64,000 nucleotides of DNA, taken from NCBI GenBank assembly GCA_012934845.2, contig WNNJ02002372.1, positions 62,001-126,000 on the forward strand, given 5' to 3'. The stretch's first letter is position 1. Each line of letters begins with the position of its first letter. This document shows, piece by piece, positions 21,643 through 33,764 of this stretch. The DNA comes from Pomphorhynchus laevis (lineage: Eukaryota; Acanthocephala; Palaeacanthocephala; Echinorhynchida; Pomphorhynchidae). The notes beneath the pieces are model-generated. The model saw nothing but the letters and a program-made list of their open reading frames with translations, was not told the origin of the DNA and searched no databases. Both the position numbers and the translations under genes were made by a program.

Positions 21643-24151
21643 TTATTTGTTACTACAGCACTTTGAAGAATGTTTTAAGAAAATCTCGTCAAGATCTTTG
21701 TACATTTGAATGTAACTTTGAATCATTGAACAACTTGATGACGGTGTGCTTGTTATGTGGGTTTCAATGTGGTTAAGAATTATCATTTTTATTCGCTTTA
21801 AACATTGCATTTCTACATAACTATCCTCGTCGGGTGTTTGGTAACGGGTTTTGCAGTAAGAACATTTGTCAACAATTTTTGCAAAATTAATGCGCTCTTC
21901 CTCACCGTTACTCTCATTATCAAAAGGTACATCGCAAGCTTCAAATCCCTGATCATCATCGACAGCTGTAGGAGATTCGTTGGCGGACATTTCGGAACAA
22001 TAGACGCAAGTTCGGTTACCGCTTCGATCTTCCAGCAAAACACCCTGCAAAAACAATCGATAACTTTACGAAATCAGTATCATTTAAGATATTACACATG
22101 AAATTATCATAGATATAAAAATCACTGCAAATCTCATCACTTTGAATAAACGATAAATCGATCGTAGAATTAGAACATTCAAAATAAGACGACAACTTGT
22201 CCATAAATGCAGTTTTAAAGCTTTTATCCAAAATAAACATAAACCTACAATAATCTTCTTTGCTGAAGATGTTAACAATCTGATCGCTAATTGATTTTAT
22301 TCTTTTGCATATTTGCGTTAACAATGGGTCAAATGTGTTGGGCACTCGTTGTAAATCGACGACAATCTCTTTCCTGAGAAAATGTGTTGATATATCGACT
22401 ATTTTATCGAACAGCTTATTTTGATGATCTTTCAAATTACCATAAATCTGTTTAGAGCTACAATTACCACACTGTTGGGTTAATTTAGCGCTTACTTTTC
22501 GGTTGATGCAATGACATTGCTGATAGCATAGACCACTGCTAATAAAAAGCAAATCAACAAGTTGAAGACTTCGGTATCCAACGGCCATATGTCGAATGTT
22601 GATGGACTTAAGATTAGCAGTTTCAACTGAACCGGCTCCAATAAGTAGCTGACAAGTTCTCGAATTGAAGAAATTTACCAGCTCTAGCCAGTGAACACGC
22701 CAATCTTCTTCACAAACATCACAGCCACTGGATGTCTCAGTGTCCGACTGTAGAATCCACAAACTACGTTTAAACAATTTCTCGTATGTATTCATAAAGT
22801 TGTAGAGTAGCTTTGCACATCGACTAACCACGAATTTATCGGTCGATAGGTCATCACTGAGCTCTACTAATTCACCAGTCCATTTCTCGATATTCAGCTT
22901 ATCACTTAACTCTTTTCTCAGTTTTTCATCCAAATTCCCTACTGACGATGTGAAGGTACTTCGTAGCCACGCCGTTATCAGGTTATTACACCATAGTTTA
23001 TTATGCACTAGTTCACCTAACAAGCATATACTATCAATGTCGTTGATAATTAAGTTTAGTTTACGTAGCAACGCACTTTGCATGATTTCCAAACAAACAG
23101 GCAACGTGTGTCGATCAAATTCGGCCGAAAATTCACGAGGCAAGTACAATTTACATTCATCGATACACGTGCAAACACGATCCCATGTGCTATCAGTTAA
23201 TTGAATACATTGTTGAATTGAAGCCTGGGATCGAGATGAAAGCTGGGTATTTCTAAATATTCTACCAACGAACAACACAAGAGTATCTGCAACGCATTCG
23301 ACTGCTCTTTCGACTGACCACACCTCATTCAAGGATTTGCCGATATCGTAGCCGTCGCTGCTGGAAGAATTGAGAAAGTTGTCAATATCGCGACATAATG
23401 CCTTTACGGCTTTCTCTTCCTTTTCTTTTGCAAGCTTATTAATTCGAGATCGCATTACCTGTAGAACCTTTACATCTTGTCCTTGATAACCGAATTGGGA
23501 CAGCATTTGAATTGCTCCTTGATGATGACCTACTAAACTAGTGCCGTCTCTATAAATCTGGATAAGCGTTAGAAGATGTTGGAGGTGGCAAGCACGTTGA
23601 TATTTCACAGCTAACTTAAGCAAAGCACATGCATTCTTCAAATTTTTTTGAAGCATTTGTAGCATTGATATATGCTCATCCTTACTATGCTTTATCCACA
23701 TACTACTTGCTAAACGTTGTAATTTTCGGCATTCTAGCGAAATTTCCGGATTCACTTGTCCCATTATGTTGAAAAGATAATCATTTATTTCGTCTAAAAG
23801 TTTTGGGAAATTATTCGCATTCATTTGGATATATAAGAAATTATGTTTTAGATAGGGTAAAAAGTTTTCTTGTAGTAGGAAGTCCGGGATCACAGGAGCC
23901 GGAGGAATGGCATTGCCGCTGCCAGTAGCAACATCTAAATTCACTGATGCGTCAAAATTTCTAAATATACTTATATATTCATGTAATGACTTATACAAAT
24001 TTGATTTTGATCGACTATCTGGTTTAACATAGTCTGTAAAATCGGATCCCCATTGTCTGGTAAATATGCGCTCTTCCGATAATGAACTTCTATTAGAATT
24101 TTTAAGTAAATCGGCAAAATTATAGATAATAGGATCGTAAGATTGCATCAT
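21643..24151 (-). CDS. VPS54: VPS54, GARP complex subunit (two exons)
   Basis: VPS54 is a subunit of the GARP tether, which captures endosome-derived vesicles at the trans-Golgi network. Exon 1 (24151-22070, 694 codons) starts with two in-frame ATGs. The N-terminal RIFTRQWGSDFTD matches the FFTKTWGLDFVD of animal VPS54. The most diagnostic block is LVNFFNSRTCQLLIGAG followed by LKSIN and RSLQLVDLL. A helix-rich C-domain follows (QICKRIKSI...). A 25-nt intron (22069-22045, GTAAAG...TTTTTGCAG) joins in phase 0 to exon 2 (22044-21643). This gives 827 residues, against about 970 in vertebrates. Without splicing the frame would stop after 17 more residues, at 22016. Exon 2 encodes an acidic tail with two CxxC pairs (TCVYCS, KCSYCK), not known to me from VPS54. 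A polyadenylation signal AATAAA overlaps the stop codon. Confidence 0.85.
22045..22069 (-). other. 25-nt GT-AG intron in VPS54
   Basis: On the minus strand it reads GTAAAG, then a T-rich run, then TTTTTGCAG. Removing it restores an open frame of 133 further codons. The length is far below the usual animal minimum but typical of lineages with ultrashort introns. Confidence 0.7.
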
Positions 24152-24159
24152 GAACAGTA

Positions 24160-24470
24160 ATTATCATTCATTTTAGCAATCTAAAAAGAGTAGCACTGCA
24201 AACATTCCATCATAAGTTAAAGTACGAATATTAAAGCCCATCACTTAAGGTATATCTTAAGGATATCGGCGCAAATTATGTCTAAATGCAATCGTAGGAG
24301 AAACAACACGTGTTTGCAAGTTATTTTTTTATATTAGTACCGAATAAATGATTAGTACTAGAGGTAATTGAATTTGTATTTAGACATGAATGTAAATTTA
24401 TGGCTTTTAATTTAAATTTAAATTTATAACTTCAAAGCTTTAGCACAATTTGCATTCTATAATAACATTC
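24160..24470. other. VPS54 upstream region
   Basis: AT-rich and non-coding. It presumably holds the VPS54 promoter, but no motif can be named. Confidence 0.4.
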
Positions 24471-24482
24471 TATTGTAACATT

Positions 24483-25135
24483 CAGCTAACTGAGTATACG
24501 TATTTTATATGATTTATAAATTAGAAAACAATAATAAATAAAATTTAAACAGTAAATAATAAATAATTCCTTTAAAGTATTCCTAGTAATTCCAAGTATC
24601 TTATTCTAATACAAAGAATATTATTTACTATCAATCCATAGGAATTTTCTAATAATGATTTTAATAAATAACATACGATGTATCATAATAAGCATAAGAG
24701 GTCATCAGAAAAAACTGCTATGTTATCAGGTTTCGGCCCCTATTCCTTGACGCAACATAGCAGCGGGGGCAATTACATGCTAATGACGTATTTCCTTTAA
24801 TGAAATTTGATTATTTAGTATCTTATTCTAATAAAAAGACTATTATCAATCAATAAAAATTTTCCGCTTAATAGTTTAAATTTATTTTTCATAATATTTT
24901 GTTGATTTATATATTTTACAATTTTCTGTTTGATTTTATCTTTGTAGTGACCGAGTTTAAAATATGTATCTATGAAATTATTTAAATGATTTTGGCAGTC
25001 AATATCATTTCCTATTATGACAATTCTTAAAATTTTATTATTTAATGTATAATATTTTGTATAATGTTAAATATGTTATATTTAACATTATATTATATTA
25101 AAAATGTTTCTTGTTAATTTAAATATTTTGTCTTT
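24483..25135 (-). mobile_element. YIDD-RT element, 3' fragment (copy C)
   Basis: Minus orientation, with the terminal CAGCTAACTGAGTATACGTA (24483-24502), the structured motif (24690-24790) and a decayed C-terminal coding segment (25110-24850) matching copies A and B (IIVxYINQ and NxFxDTYFK regions). The RT core is absent. Confidence 0.65.
24690..24800 (-). ncRNA. Structured 3' motif, copy C
   Basis: Perfect 10-bp stem CTGCTATGTT/AACATAGCAG (24763-24715). The pre-stem strand GCCCC pairs fully with GGGGC inside the loop, making this the best-preserved pseudoknot candidate. Confidence 0.5.
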
Positions 25136-25139
25136 ACGA

Positions 25140-25860
25140 TAAGAAACATGATTAAAGGCATCAGGAGGAACTGCTGATGTCCCAGTTTAAAACATGTAGC
25201 TTTGTTGATTAGTCACAGCAATGCCTTTATGCATAAATTAGATCCATCACTGATTTGTCGAGGGAACGAATTGGTATTGAATTAAATGAAGATGACTAAT
25301 TTATATCTAATAATGTAATAATTTACGAATATGGGAATAATATAAATGTAGATATCAAACAGATTCTAGCAATGGTTTGATATAAAGGAAAAAGCTCCTG
25401 GTCCATTAAATGAACTTAACTTTTAATTCAATAACATTACATTAACGAGATTTGTAAACTTTAAGAGAAATTAATATAATTTATATAATTGTAGAAATTT
25501 AAATATGATGATATATATTTAACGTGTATATTTAAAAAGGCCGAAATGAAGTTTCATTGAGTTGAATTTCTAACACAATTAAAATGTACTATAAAAATAT
25601 AATCTAGTCATATAACAAATATAATTAGATTGTATAATACGATTTTATTAAAAATTATATAATTAATATATTATTTATATTAATCTAAGTTATAGTAAAA
25701 TAATATATAATTATTTATAATATAATTATTTATATAATTAATTTATAATAAATAATTAATTGTATAATACGATAACTAAGTCTACGTATTTTATACTATA
25801 TATAAATCAAAAATAAATATAATTTATATTCATACCAATTTAAAATTTAAAATTAAAATT
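25140..25860. repeat. Long AT-rich repeat shared with 62.4-63.4 kb (inverted)
   Basis: Over about 700 bp the sequence matches 63370-62430 in reverse complement. Landmarks are AGGCATCAGGAGGAACTGCT, GATCCATCACTGATTTGTCG and ATCAAACAGATTCTAGCAAT. It is non-coding. It lies next to YIDD-element 3' ends in both places, so it may belong to that family or to a non-autonomous partner. Confidence 0.7.
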
Positions 25861-25869
25861 TAAAATAAA

Positions 25870-27540
25870 AGTCAATAATAATAAAATTACTCATTTCAAC
25901 GTTTGTTGGAATACAACTCCTGATTAAAATATAATATAATGATTTAATGTATTCAATATAATATATTATTTTATTATGATAAAACTCCTGAAGAACATAA
26001 CGTTTTTCAATAAAAGTGGGATGTAGTAGGCATGACGATTCCAAGGTTCGTATTCATGAATATTTTGAACAAAACTTTGCTTCGGCAAGACAAATGTATA
26101 ATCTTAACTAACACACATTATATCCAAAATTTTACACATCAGTTATAACTGTATTTTCAATCGGCTAATATAAAATTCACTGTGGGAAGTTTCATACAAA
26201 TAAATCAAGGGCCGCTGCATAAAGATCGATTGTGCTATTTTTCTTATTTTTAACTTGGTCGGTAAGTAACTAGGGAAAATTAAAGAGCAATGCGATAAGC
26301 GTAATTTCTTAAAAATCTTCGATAAACGACAAGTGGTATACATAGTTAGTTTGCTTGCAATCCACATCGTGCTCAATTGCCATTATTCCAAAAAGAAATG
26401 GAAAATTTTTGAAAAGACAAACTTCAGTAATCAGCTTTGTTGTGATAAAGTTTTATAAACTAATTCTTAATTATATTTAGAGTATTTGATGCTATTTTGT
26501 AGATCAGGGATCCATATTTCTTAACAAGAGAGAAGGGGTAACAAAATATCACTAATTTATCAAGAATTGTAAAGTAATTTAAAAGTGCTCAAACTAAAAA
26601 AACATGTCTGCGTTTTATACAATAAGTGGGAACATTTGCACAGTCAAGTAAATTGCAAGATCAATTCTTGCATATCAAGTAAATTGCAAGGTCAATTCTT
26701 GCATAGTCAAGTAGATTCGTTACATGTACAGTAATGCACCTAAAATATGCAGTGTGTTGATTGCTCGAGAATTTATTGAACAAACAATGCCTTATTCATG
26801 CATTATTTCTCATGTGACAGGAAAGAAATAATAACCATTATTTTAAATGTTCTTTAATAATGTTTTTAATGGACTTTGTAAAATTTTTGAATAAATATTG
26901 GTTCCATATTTCGATTATCAATTGTAGACAGAAAAATTCCATTATCAGATGAAATTAAATGGTTTACTGCTCTTATTTTTTAATTGTAGAGCTTTATAAA
27001 CTGTTGCCCATTTCATTATATTTGATGTTTATTTCAGGGCGGAAAAGTTTTATTTGAAATGCTTCAGCCAATTTTAAGTTTGTGCTTCCATTGCATTTAT
27101 AAATAATTTTAAAATCGCATGGGGCAGTTTGCATTTTATGCTAGCCATGCTCGTATATTCACGAATAATTTAGGTAAAATAAACACAATCACAACAGCAA
27201 GTATTAAAAAATATTACATAGTCCATTAATATCCTTACAAAAGTCAAAGCAGACATTACGTTAAATGTAAAACATTTAACGTATATTTAACGTAATTTAT
27301 ATTCCAATTTATTTATTGAAATATAAAACATTATATTCGATAAAATTTATAAATTTTATTAATCTTAGCGATAAACTTTATCGATTTCGGTGTCTCTGTG
27401 ACTTGGCAATTTTAAATGCCTATACATGTCTGTATGAATTTCAATGTGAATATAAAATGAATTATATGTTATTTATATTAGGTAAACGTACAAGCATATG
27501 AAACATTGCTTGTCTGATTTATTATACAATTTCCTTTTTT
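25870..27540. other. Intergenic, no gene recognised
   Basis: AT-rich. A tandem of about 31 bp (CAAGTAAATTGCAAGRTCAA) is repeated twice with a partial third at 26643-26712. A polyadenylation signal for PPIE (AATAAA on minus) is at 27523-27518. Confidence 0.5.
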
Positions 27541-27562
27541 AATATCATCGTATTTGTAATCA

Positions 27563-28531
27563 CTACACACATGTCTTCACTTCCCCACAGTCGACAATAA
27601 CGACAGACTTCCTCGGCTTGCCAGCTTTACTTCCACAAGCCTCAATACGATTAAGCACGTCCATACCAATAGCGACTTTACCAAATACAACATGCTTTCC
27701 ATCCAGCCAATCAGCACTGCCAAATGATATAAAAAATTGCGAGTTATTGGAGTGAGGTCCACTATTAGCCATTGAAAGAATTCCACGTTTATCATGGTTA
27801 AGTTTAAAGTTCTCATCTGCAAATTTATCTCCGTATATGGATCGCCCTCCGGTTCCATCACTTTTGGTAATATCTCCTGCTTGGCACATAAAATCAGGTA
27901 TTATTCTATGGAAAGATGTACCACGATAGCATAAATTTTTGCATGTAGTTGTCTGATACCCCGTGCATAGTAATCGAAAGTTTTCGGTAGTCTTTGGAAC
28001 TATATCAGCGAAAAGTTCACATACTAGGCGACCACATGGAATGTTGTCAATGTGAATATCTAAATAAACCTGAGGATTAGGTTCTGTTTGCTTTGACAAA
28101 GTAGTTGAAGGTTGAACAGTAATTGTAGATAATGGAGTGCTCGTCGCCTCATCAGTAGATACATCCTGTTGTTGTGACATACCTCCAGCATATTTCTGGA
28201 GCCATTCATCATCAGCCCAAACAGGACGCGTCGCAAGTTCATTAGGTTTTCTCTGTAAAGTCGATTTAGCCAAATTTACTCTTAACGTTCTTCCAAATAT
28301 TTCTGACCCGTTCAGATTGTCAACCGCTGCCGTCGCGTCTTCTGTTAGCTCGAATTCAGCAAATCCAAAGCCTCTATGCTTTTGAGTCTGGTAATCAAGA
28401 GGCATTTGAACATCAACAATTTCACCAAACGGTAGCAATGCATTACGTAATATGTCAACAGTCACATTTTCCGCTAACCCACCTATGTACACAATTCGTT
28501 TAGCGCTCAATGGTGAGTCTGTGTGATTCAT
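27563..28531 (-). CDS. PPIE: PPIE, RRM-cyclophilin peptidyl-prolyl isomerase
   Basis: A single exon of 322 codons from ATG 28531. Residues 12-88 are an RNA-recognition motif with RNP2 IVYIGGL and RNP1 [10 protein letters not shown] Ser/Thr-rich linker runs to about 150. Residues 154-320 are a cyclophilin domain: [16 protein letters not shown] with catalytic Arg209, Phe214 and Gln217, then NSQFFISF, and [12 protein letters not shown] with Trp275 and His280. All catalytic residues are present. PPIE (CyP33) is a nuclear isomerase in late spliceosomes and chromatin regulation, normally about 300 residues, and the order RRM-linker-cyclophilin is diagnostic. It lies on the same strand as VPS54, some 3.4 kb away. 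Its upstream side borders the MITE-rich tract at 28.9-30.6 kb. Confidence 0.92.
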   Translation of the reverse strand: MNHTDSPLSAKRIVYIGGLAENVTVDILRNALLPFGEIVDVQMPLDYQTQKHRGFGFAEFELTEDATAAVDNLNGSEIFGRTLRVNLAKSTLQRKPNELATRPVWADDEWLQKYAGGMSQQQDVSTDEATSTPLSTITVQPSTTLSKQTEPNPQVYLDIHIDNIPCGRLVCELFADIVPKTTENFRLLCTGYQTTTCKNLCYRGTSFHRIIPDFMCQAGDITKSDGTGGRSIYGDKFADENFKLNHDKRGILSMANSGPHSNNSQFFISFGSADWLDGKHVVFGKVAIGMDVLNRIEACGSKAGKPRKSVVIVDCGEVKTCV

Positions 28532-28829
28532 GTATCTACAGTATGATTTAATTTAAAATCGCTATTTATGAAAGTTAAACATATATTGGTTCTATTTTTA
28601 TATTAGTTCGCAAATGTAAAAATATATTATTGACTCTTTAAGCATTTAATCGAGAAATTAATTCAATATATTAAAAACATCTTAAAAATTGAGAAAGTGA
28701 TACTTACATTTTAAGAAGATCAAAACTGTAAGTTGCAAAAATTAAAGCATTAAAGATAACTAATGCTGAATTAAAATTTTATTTTAATTTTTTTCACTAA
28801 TTTTTATTCAGAATTTTGAAGGATGATCA

Positions 28830-30600
28830 ATAAACACTAATTTATCTTTATACTCAGCTAGCCGTGGCTGGCATCATCAGAAACAAGACACAACTTGTAC
28901 CTGCTCCAAAATTCCAAATTAAAATAATAGATCAGCATCGATTATTTTTAAAAATATTTTTTTAAACAAAACGTATAAAATTACAATTGATTGTGATTTT
29001 CTTAATTCAAAATTATAATTTCCTGTAGATGCTAACAGCGAAATATCAAATAACATTTTCCTCCTTTTTCGATCCAGCTCCAATAATTCTTTAATATTAT
29101 AAATATAATAATAACTTTTATTAAATATATTAATGTCTTTTTATAAAATTAATTTCTTATCACAAATAATAGAAGGACACAATCTCACTAATAATTTATA
29201 GGGCACAATCTCACTCGTCGCGAAAATTACAATTTATTGTAATTTTCTAAAGATTCTAACAGAGGTCAGCGAACTATCACATTTCTTCCTTTTTTGATCC
29301 AGCTCCTTTATTTAATATATTAATGTTTTTTTTTTCAAATTTATTTCTTACCACAAATGATAGGAATTACAATTTATATTTAAACTGTGAATTCTCGAAC
29401 TCACTGGTATCATCATCAACTTTTCAATTACTATCTAAAATAAATAGGAATTACAGTTTAGAATTATTGGAGCTGAATCAAGAAAGGTGAATATTTAATT
29501 TGATATTTCGCTAACCACTGTTAGCATCTGCAGAAAATTACAATTTTTATTTTAACATTGTAATTTTATGAAGATGCTAAAGAGGTTAGCGAAGTTTCAA
29601 ATAAAAATTTTCCCCTTTCTTGATCTAGCTCCAATAACTATTTAATAGATATTTCAATATCAACTATATTTTGATATTATTTTATAGTAGCAACGACATT
29701 ATAGGTAATGTTCTGAAGATCCTAACAAAGGTTTGTGAAATATCAAATAAAATTTTTCCAATTTTTTTTGATCCAGCTCCAATAATTCTTTAATATTATA
29801 AATATTATTATTTTTTAATTCCTGATAACTGCATATCAGTGGTTCCATAGTACTGTTGAATGATTGTAAATAGTTGATAATAATCCATTATTTATTAAGA
29901 ATTATTCAAGCTGGATCAAAAAATGGGAAATTTTTATTTGATATTTCGCTAACCTCTGTTAGCATCTTCAGAAAATTGCAATCTTTTTCTAATCTTCTCG
30001 ATAACTGTAGACCAGCGGTTCCATAGCACTGTCGAATGATTGTAAATAGTTGATAATGATCCATTATTTATAAAGAATTATTGAAGCTGGATCAAAAAAT
30101 GGGAAATTTTTATTTGATATTTCGCTAACCTCTGTTAGCATCTTCAGAAAATTGCAATCTTTTTCTAATCTTCTCGATAACTGTAGACCAGCGGTTCCAT
30201 AGCACTGTCGAATGATTGTAAATAGTTGATAATAATCCATTATTTATTAAGAATTATTCAAGCTGGATCAAAAAATGGTAAATTTTTATTTGATATTTCG
30301 CTAACCTCTGCTAGCAAATTCAGAAAATTGCAATATTTTTCTAAGCTTCTTGATAACTGTAGACCAGCGGTTCCATAGCACTGTCAAATGATTGTAAATA
30401 GTTGATAATTATCCATTAGTTATTAAGAATTAATAAATAATGATTAATAATTGGAGCTAAATTAATTGGAGCTATTAAATTAATTAATAAATGGAGCTGG
30501 ATCAAAAATAGGGGAAATTTTATTTGATCTTATTTTATTTGTTAGCATCCTCAGAAAATTACAATAAATTGTAATTTTCGTAAAGAGTGAGATTGTGCCC
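28830..30600. repeat. Cluster of palindromic MITE-like arms
   Basis: At least nine copies, in both orientations, of a module GGAGCTGGATCAAA...GATATTTCGCTAACCTCTGTTAGCATCTTCAGAAAATT. Examples are near 29030-29090 and 29265-29310 (reverse), 29467-29540 (forward), 29560-29640 and 29710-29790 (reverse), and 29905, 30083, 30258 and 30485 (forward). Two full-length palindromic elements with the same arms are at 47.9 and 48.5 kb. No protein is encoded, so these would be non-autonomous. Confidence 0.85.
29820..30440. repeat. 176-bp tandem array built on the MITE arm
   Basis: About 3.5 units. The phrase GACCAGCGGTTCCATAGCAC recurs at 30010, 30186 and 30362 (with a diverged first unit near 29836), a constant 176-bp step. 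Each unit contains one GCTGGATCAAA...TCTTCAGAAAATTGCAA arm. A local tandem expansion of an inserted element explains it. Confidence 0.9.
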
Positions 30601-30609
30601 TTTAAAATA

Positions 30610-31880
30610 CGTGCAATTATTATAATGTTTTGAATAAATTGTAACTGTTACTGAAATAAAATGCTTTAGATAAAAGTACGACATGCAGATTATGTCGTAA
30701 TTAGGTTGCTAAATGATAATGATTAAGAAGACAAAATGCATAGGTCAGAACAATATAAGCTTCATAGAAGGTTAAAGTTTAATGGAAAATATAGACTTTG
30801 GGTATACTGTCATTTTAAAATCATATTGTAATTTTTATTTCAATATCAACTATATTTTGCTACTATATTAACTAGTAGCAACGGCATGATCTATTAATTG
30901 CACATCAAAAATACTTTCTAAATGTGCAATGCATTTCAATAGTAAGCGAAAGGAAAAAGACAACATATGAACTAACGCGTTTAAACAAAATGTCGTATCA
31001 TGCTGAGAAAGATTATAGACTAGTTCTTTTTTCAAATTCAGCACATATATAGCTCTTAATACTTTCAAGATTAATAAGTTATACAAAAGATATGACTAAA
31101 TCATAAGTAGCTTGTGAATGTTGCGATTTAAGACAATTTCAATATGATAAATGGTCAACATTCAATTATTTTCGAATGGTATAATAAATTTATAAAGCAA
31201 AAAGGATTTTCACATGTATAATGTTTTATATAAGCTGTGATTTAGGCTTCGGAACTGCATAAAATCCATTTTAATTGACAAGTTGAACTGGTTTTACACA
31301 ATTTACTCAAAATTTAGTAATTTGTTAATTACACGATTAATATAATATAAAATATTTTAATAAAGTTTAAAAAACGTGATTGAAAAAGCACCTGACATTG
31401 GTCGCAGTAAGCGTTCAACATTTTATACCCTTGCAACAACATTTCACCCATCATACGTGGAACATTGACTGTATTGGAATCATTACTCTTAATAAAACGA
31501 ATAATTTTTAAAAATTGTTAAAAAAACATATGACATACAGATTTAGCATCAGATTTCTCAGGTTGATTTTTTTTATCGAACATCTTAAATTAGATTACTA
31601 CGATATCAAAAAATATATATTTGAAGATCAAATCGCAAAATTAAATAATTTCCGAAAAATGTAAAAGCTATCTTGAGAGAAAGGACTAAAGAATAATAAA
31701 GTAAATACTCGAAAAAATTAAAAAAAAATCGTTATTTTAAAAATAAAAAATTTCATAATAATATAAATTATTATAAATAAAATTAAAGCCGTCAACAAAT
31801 TAGTAGAGAGGTAATATATCTATAAATTAAAGGGATCAAGTTAAAAACAAAACCAGAAATCCAGAACAGATACACTTATC
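30610..31880. other. Intergenic, no gene recognised
   Basis: AT-rich, with no supported coding frame. Confidence 0.5.
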
Positions 31881-31884
31881 AAAT

Positions 31885-32508
31885 GCCAACGAGCGCATAT
31901 AAGCGACCGCATATAAGCGAGCGCATATAAGCGACCGCATATAAGCGACCGCATATAAGCGACCGCATATAAGCGACCGCATATAAGCGACCGCATATAA
32001 GCGACCGCATATAAGCGACCGCATATAAGCGACCGCATATAAGCGACCGCATATAAGCGACCGCATATAAGCGACCGCATATAAGCGACCGCATATAAGC
32101 GACCGCATATAAGCGACCGCATATAAGCGACCGCATATAAGCGACCGCATATAAGCGACCGCATATAAGCGACCGCATATAAGCGACCGCATATAAGCGA
32201 CCGCATATAAGCGACCGCATATAAGCGACCGCATATAAGCGACCGCATATAAGCGACCGCATATAAGCGACCGCATATAAGCGACCGCATATAAGCGACC
32301 GCATATAAGCGACCGCATATAAGCGACCGCATATAAGCGACTGCATATAAGAAACAGCATATAAGCGACCGCATATAAGAAAAAGCATATAAGAAACATC
32401 ATATTATCGACGGCATATATGCGACCGCATATAAGCGACCGCATATAAGCGACCGCATATAAGCGACCGCATATAAGCGACCGCATATAAGCGACCGCAT
32501 ATACGCGT
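31885..32508. repeat. 14-bp satellite GCATATAAGCGACC
   Basis: Some 43 tandem units of GCATATAAGCGACC, almost identical from 31905 to 32340, with variant units (AAGAAACAGCAT and similar) at 32340-32420 and again regular units to the end. Fourteen is not a multiple of three and no minus frame contains a stop, so all three minus frames are open and each encodes the same 14-residue peptide repeat (MRSLICGRLYAVAY, circularly). No start context or conservation supports translation; I treat it as a satellite. Confidence 0.95.
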
Positions 32509-32519
32509 ATAAGCGGACA

Positions 32520-33505
32520 GAAATAAGCAAGTGATTATGTAAAAGATACGTTACTTTTTATAAAGCGGTATCATACGACAGTGTTTATTATATTGCTATT
32601 TTTATTAACTTATAAATTATTATAAATACATGAACTTTTCGAACAGTGAAATTGAGTCATGACTTAAGGGTTAAAATAGACTTTTAATAGTCTTTTATAA
32701 ATCAAAAAATAATAATCCAAACCCAAATAGCGAAAATGATACAAGTTGTATTTCGTTATTATATAGTTATAATTACAATAAGTCAAAAGTTATTGAATTA
32801 ATAAGATGATAAGCTTACGAAGTTCAATTCATACAATGGATGTTGTCTCAAAGCTATATGATTCTGGTTTCTTTATATCATTTAAATTGATTACAACTTT
32901 TAATTCTTTTAGTATTCGCTTGGTTAAGCAATCCTCGAGTTATGTCTGCTTACATATGAATTAGAAATGTTCAATAAGTGCAAACATTTATTTATTCAGT
33001 AACAATATACCTTGATGATAAATTGTCTTAACAATAACTTTTAAATAACTTTTTAACTAAATGTTGGTAATTAGCAAACTAATATATATAATGAAGCAGT
33101 ACCGTTGTTTAATACACCATAAGTCAAAAATAGGTGCAAAAATAAATCCACCTTTTATTTTAAACTTGGCTATGATGTTGTATAGCGCGTTTAAACATCA
33201 ATGTTTAAACTTCCTATATAATAATAGCCCCTGCTATTATTATTTCAACGGCTTACTTATTATTTCAACGGCTTATAAGCTTTCAACGGCTTGTAAGCCG
33301 ATGAAACAATAATAATAGCACGTCGAACGTATCATTGAACAAAACCTGGCTATAATGCTCTAAAATCAGGCTTAAATTGTGGATATATAAGCTAGATTTA
33401 AATCTGAAATCTTAGTGTTGTATTTAAAAATTCGCAAAACGGCAATGAATCAAATTATTATCTACTTAACAAGACCAATATATAGACACAAATGCAAAAT
33501 GCAGT
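32520..33505. other. Intergenic with short local repeats
   Basis: AT-rich. Around 33220-33320, TTTCAACGGCTT is repeated three times between AATAATAGC and GCTATTATT phrases, giving a small inverted structure. No gene was recognised. Confidence 0.5.
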
Positions 33506-33511
33506 TGGTTA

Positions 33512-33547
33512 GTTGACGGCCTGCGCCTGTTGGCGCAGTCTGTCAAC
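33512..33547. terminator. GC-rich hairpin downstream of the 66-codon ORF
   Basis: GTTGAC-GGC-CTGCGCC, loop TGTT, then GGCGCAG-TCT-GTCAAC: 7 and 6 paired bases with one internal loop. It stands out in an AT-rich region, some 17 bp past the stop of the minus-strand small ORF. It could be an RNA 3'-end structure (inference). Confidence 0.4.
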
Positions 33548-33563
33548 AATGCTAAGCTCGTTT

Positions 33564-33764
33564 TCAAAGTTCATCTTCATCGGGCTTAATCTTATTAGCC
33601 CGACCACCAGTGTTACTACTTTCACCTGCTAACTCGCTTAAAATATCGCTGCTTTCTCTTCGATGACGCTCGTTAACTATCTTCCTCTTTAACTTGTTAA
33701 GCAGTTCAACAAAATAATTTCCCAAATCATCAGCGCATTGCCTAATATAGAGACTCAAATGCAT
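33564..33764 (-). CDS. Small ORF, unknown function
   Basis: 66 codons from ATG 33764. The amphipathic helix-like N-terminal half (DDLGNYFVELLNKLKRKIV) is followed by a charged tail (NERHRRESSD..., ending KPDEDEL). Composition is protein-like rather than random. A possible 3' splice site (TCTCTATATTAG) lies just inside the 5' end, so this may be the last exon of a longer gene. I do not recognise the family. It is divergent from NF-YA, with 234 bp between the starts. Confidence 0.4.
   Translation of the reverse strand: MHLSLYIRQCADDLGNYFVELLNKLKRKIVNERHRRESSDILSELAGESSNTGGRANKIKPDEDEL

Noticed and set aside
22016-22068. Reading VPS54 straight through to a stop at 22016
   Set aside because: The last 17 residues coincide with the 25-nt GT-AG intron and the start of exon 2 in another frame. 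Splicing gives a longer open protein, though the unspliced form is not excluded.
31836-32486. Three long overlapping minus-strand ORFs (169-216 codons) with a 14-residue peptide repeat
   Set aside because: They are the same 14-bp satellite read in three frames; no start context or domain supports a protein.
31885-32508. CRISPR-like array
   Set aside because: Units are directly adjacent without spacers, and the context is eukaryotic.
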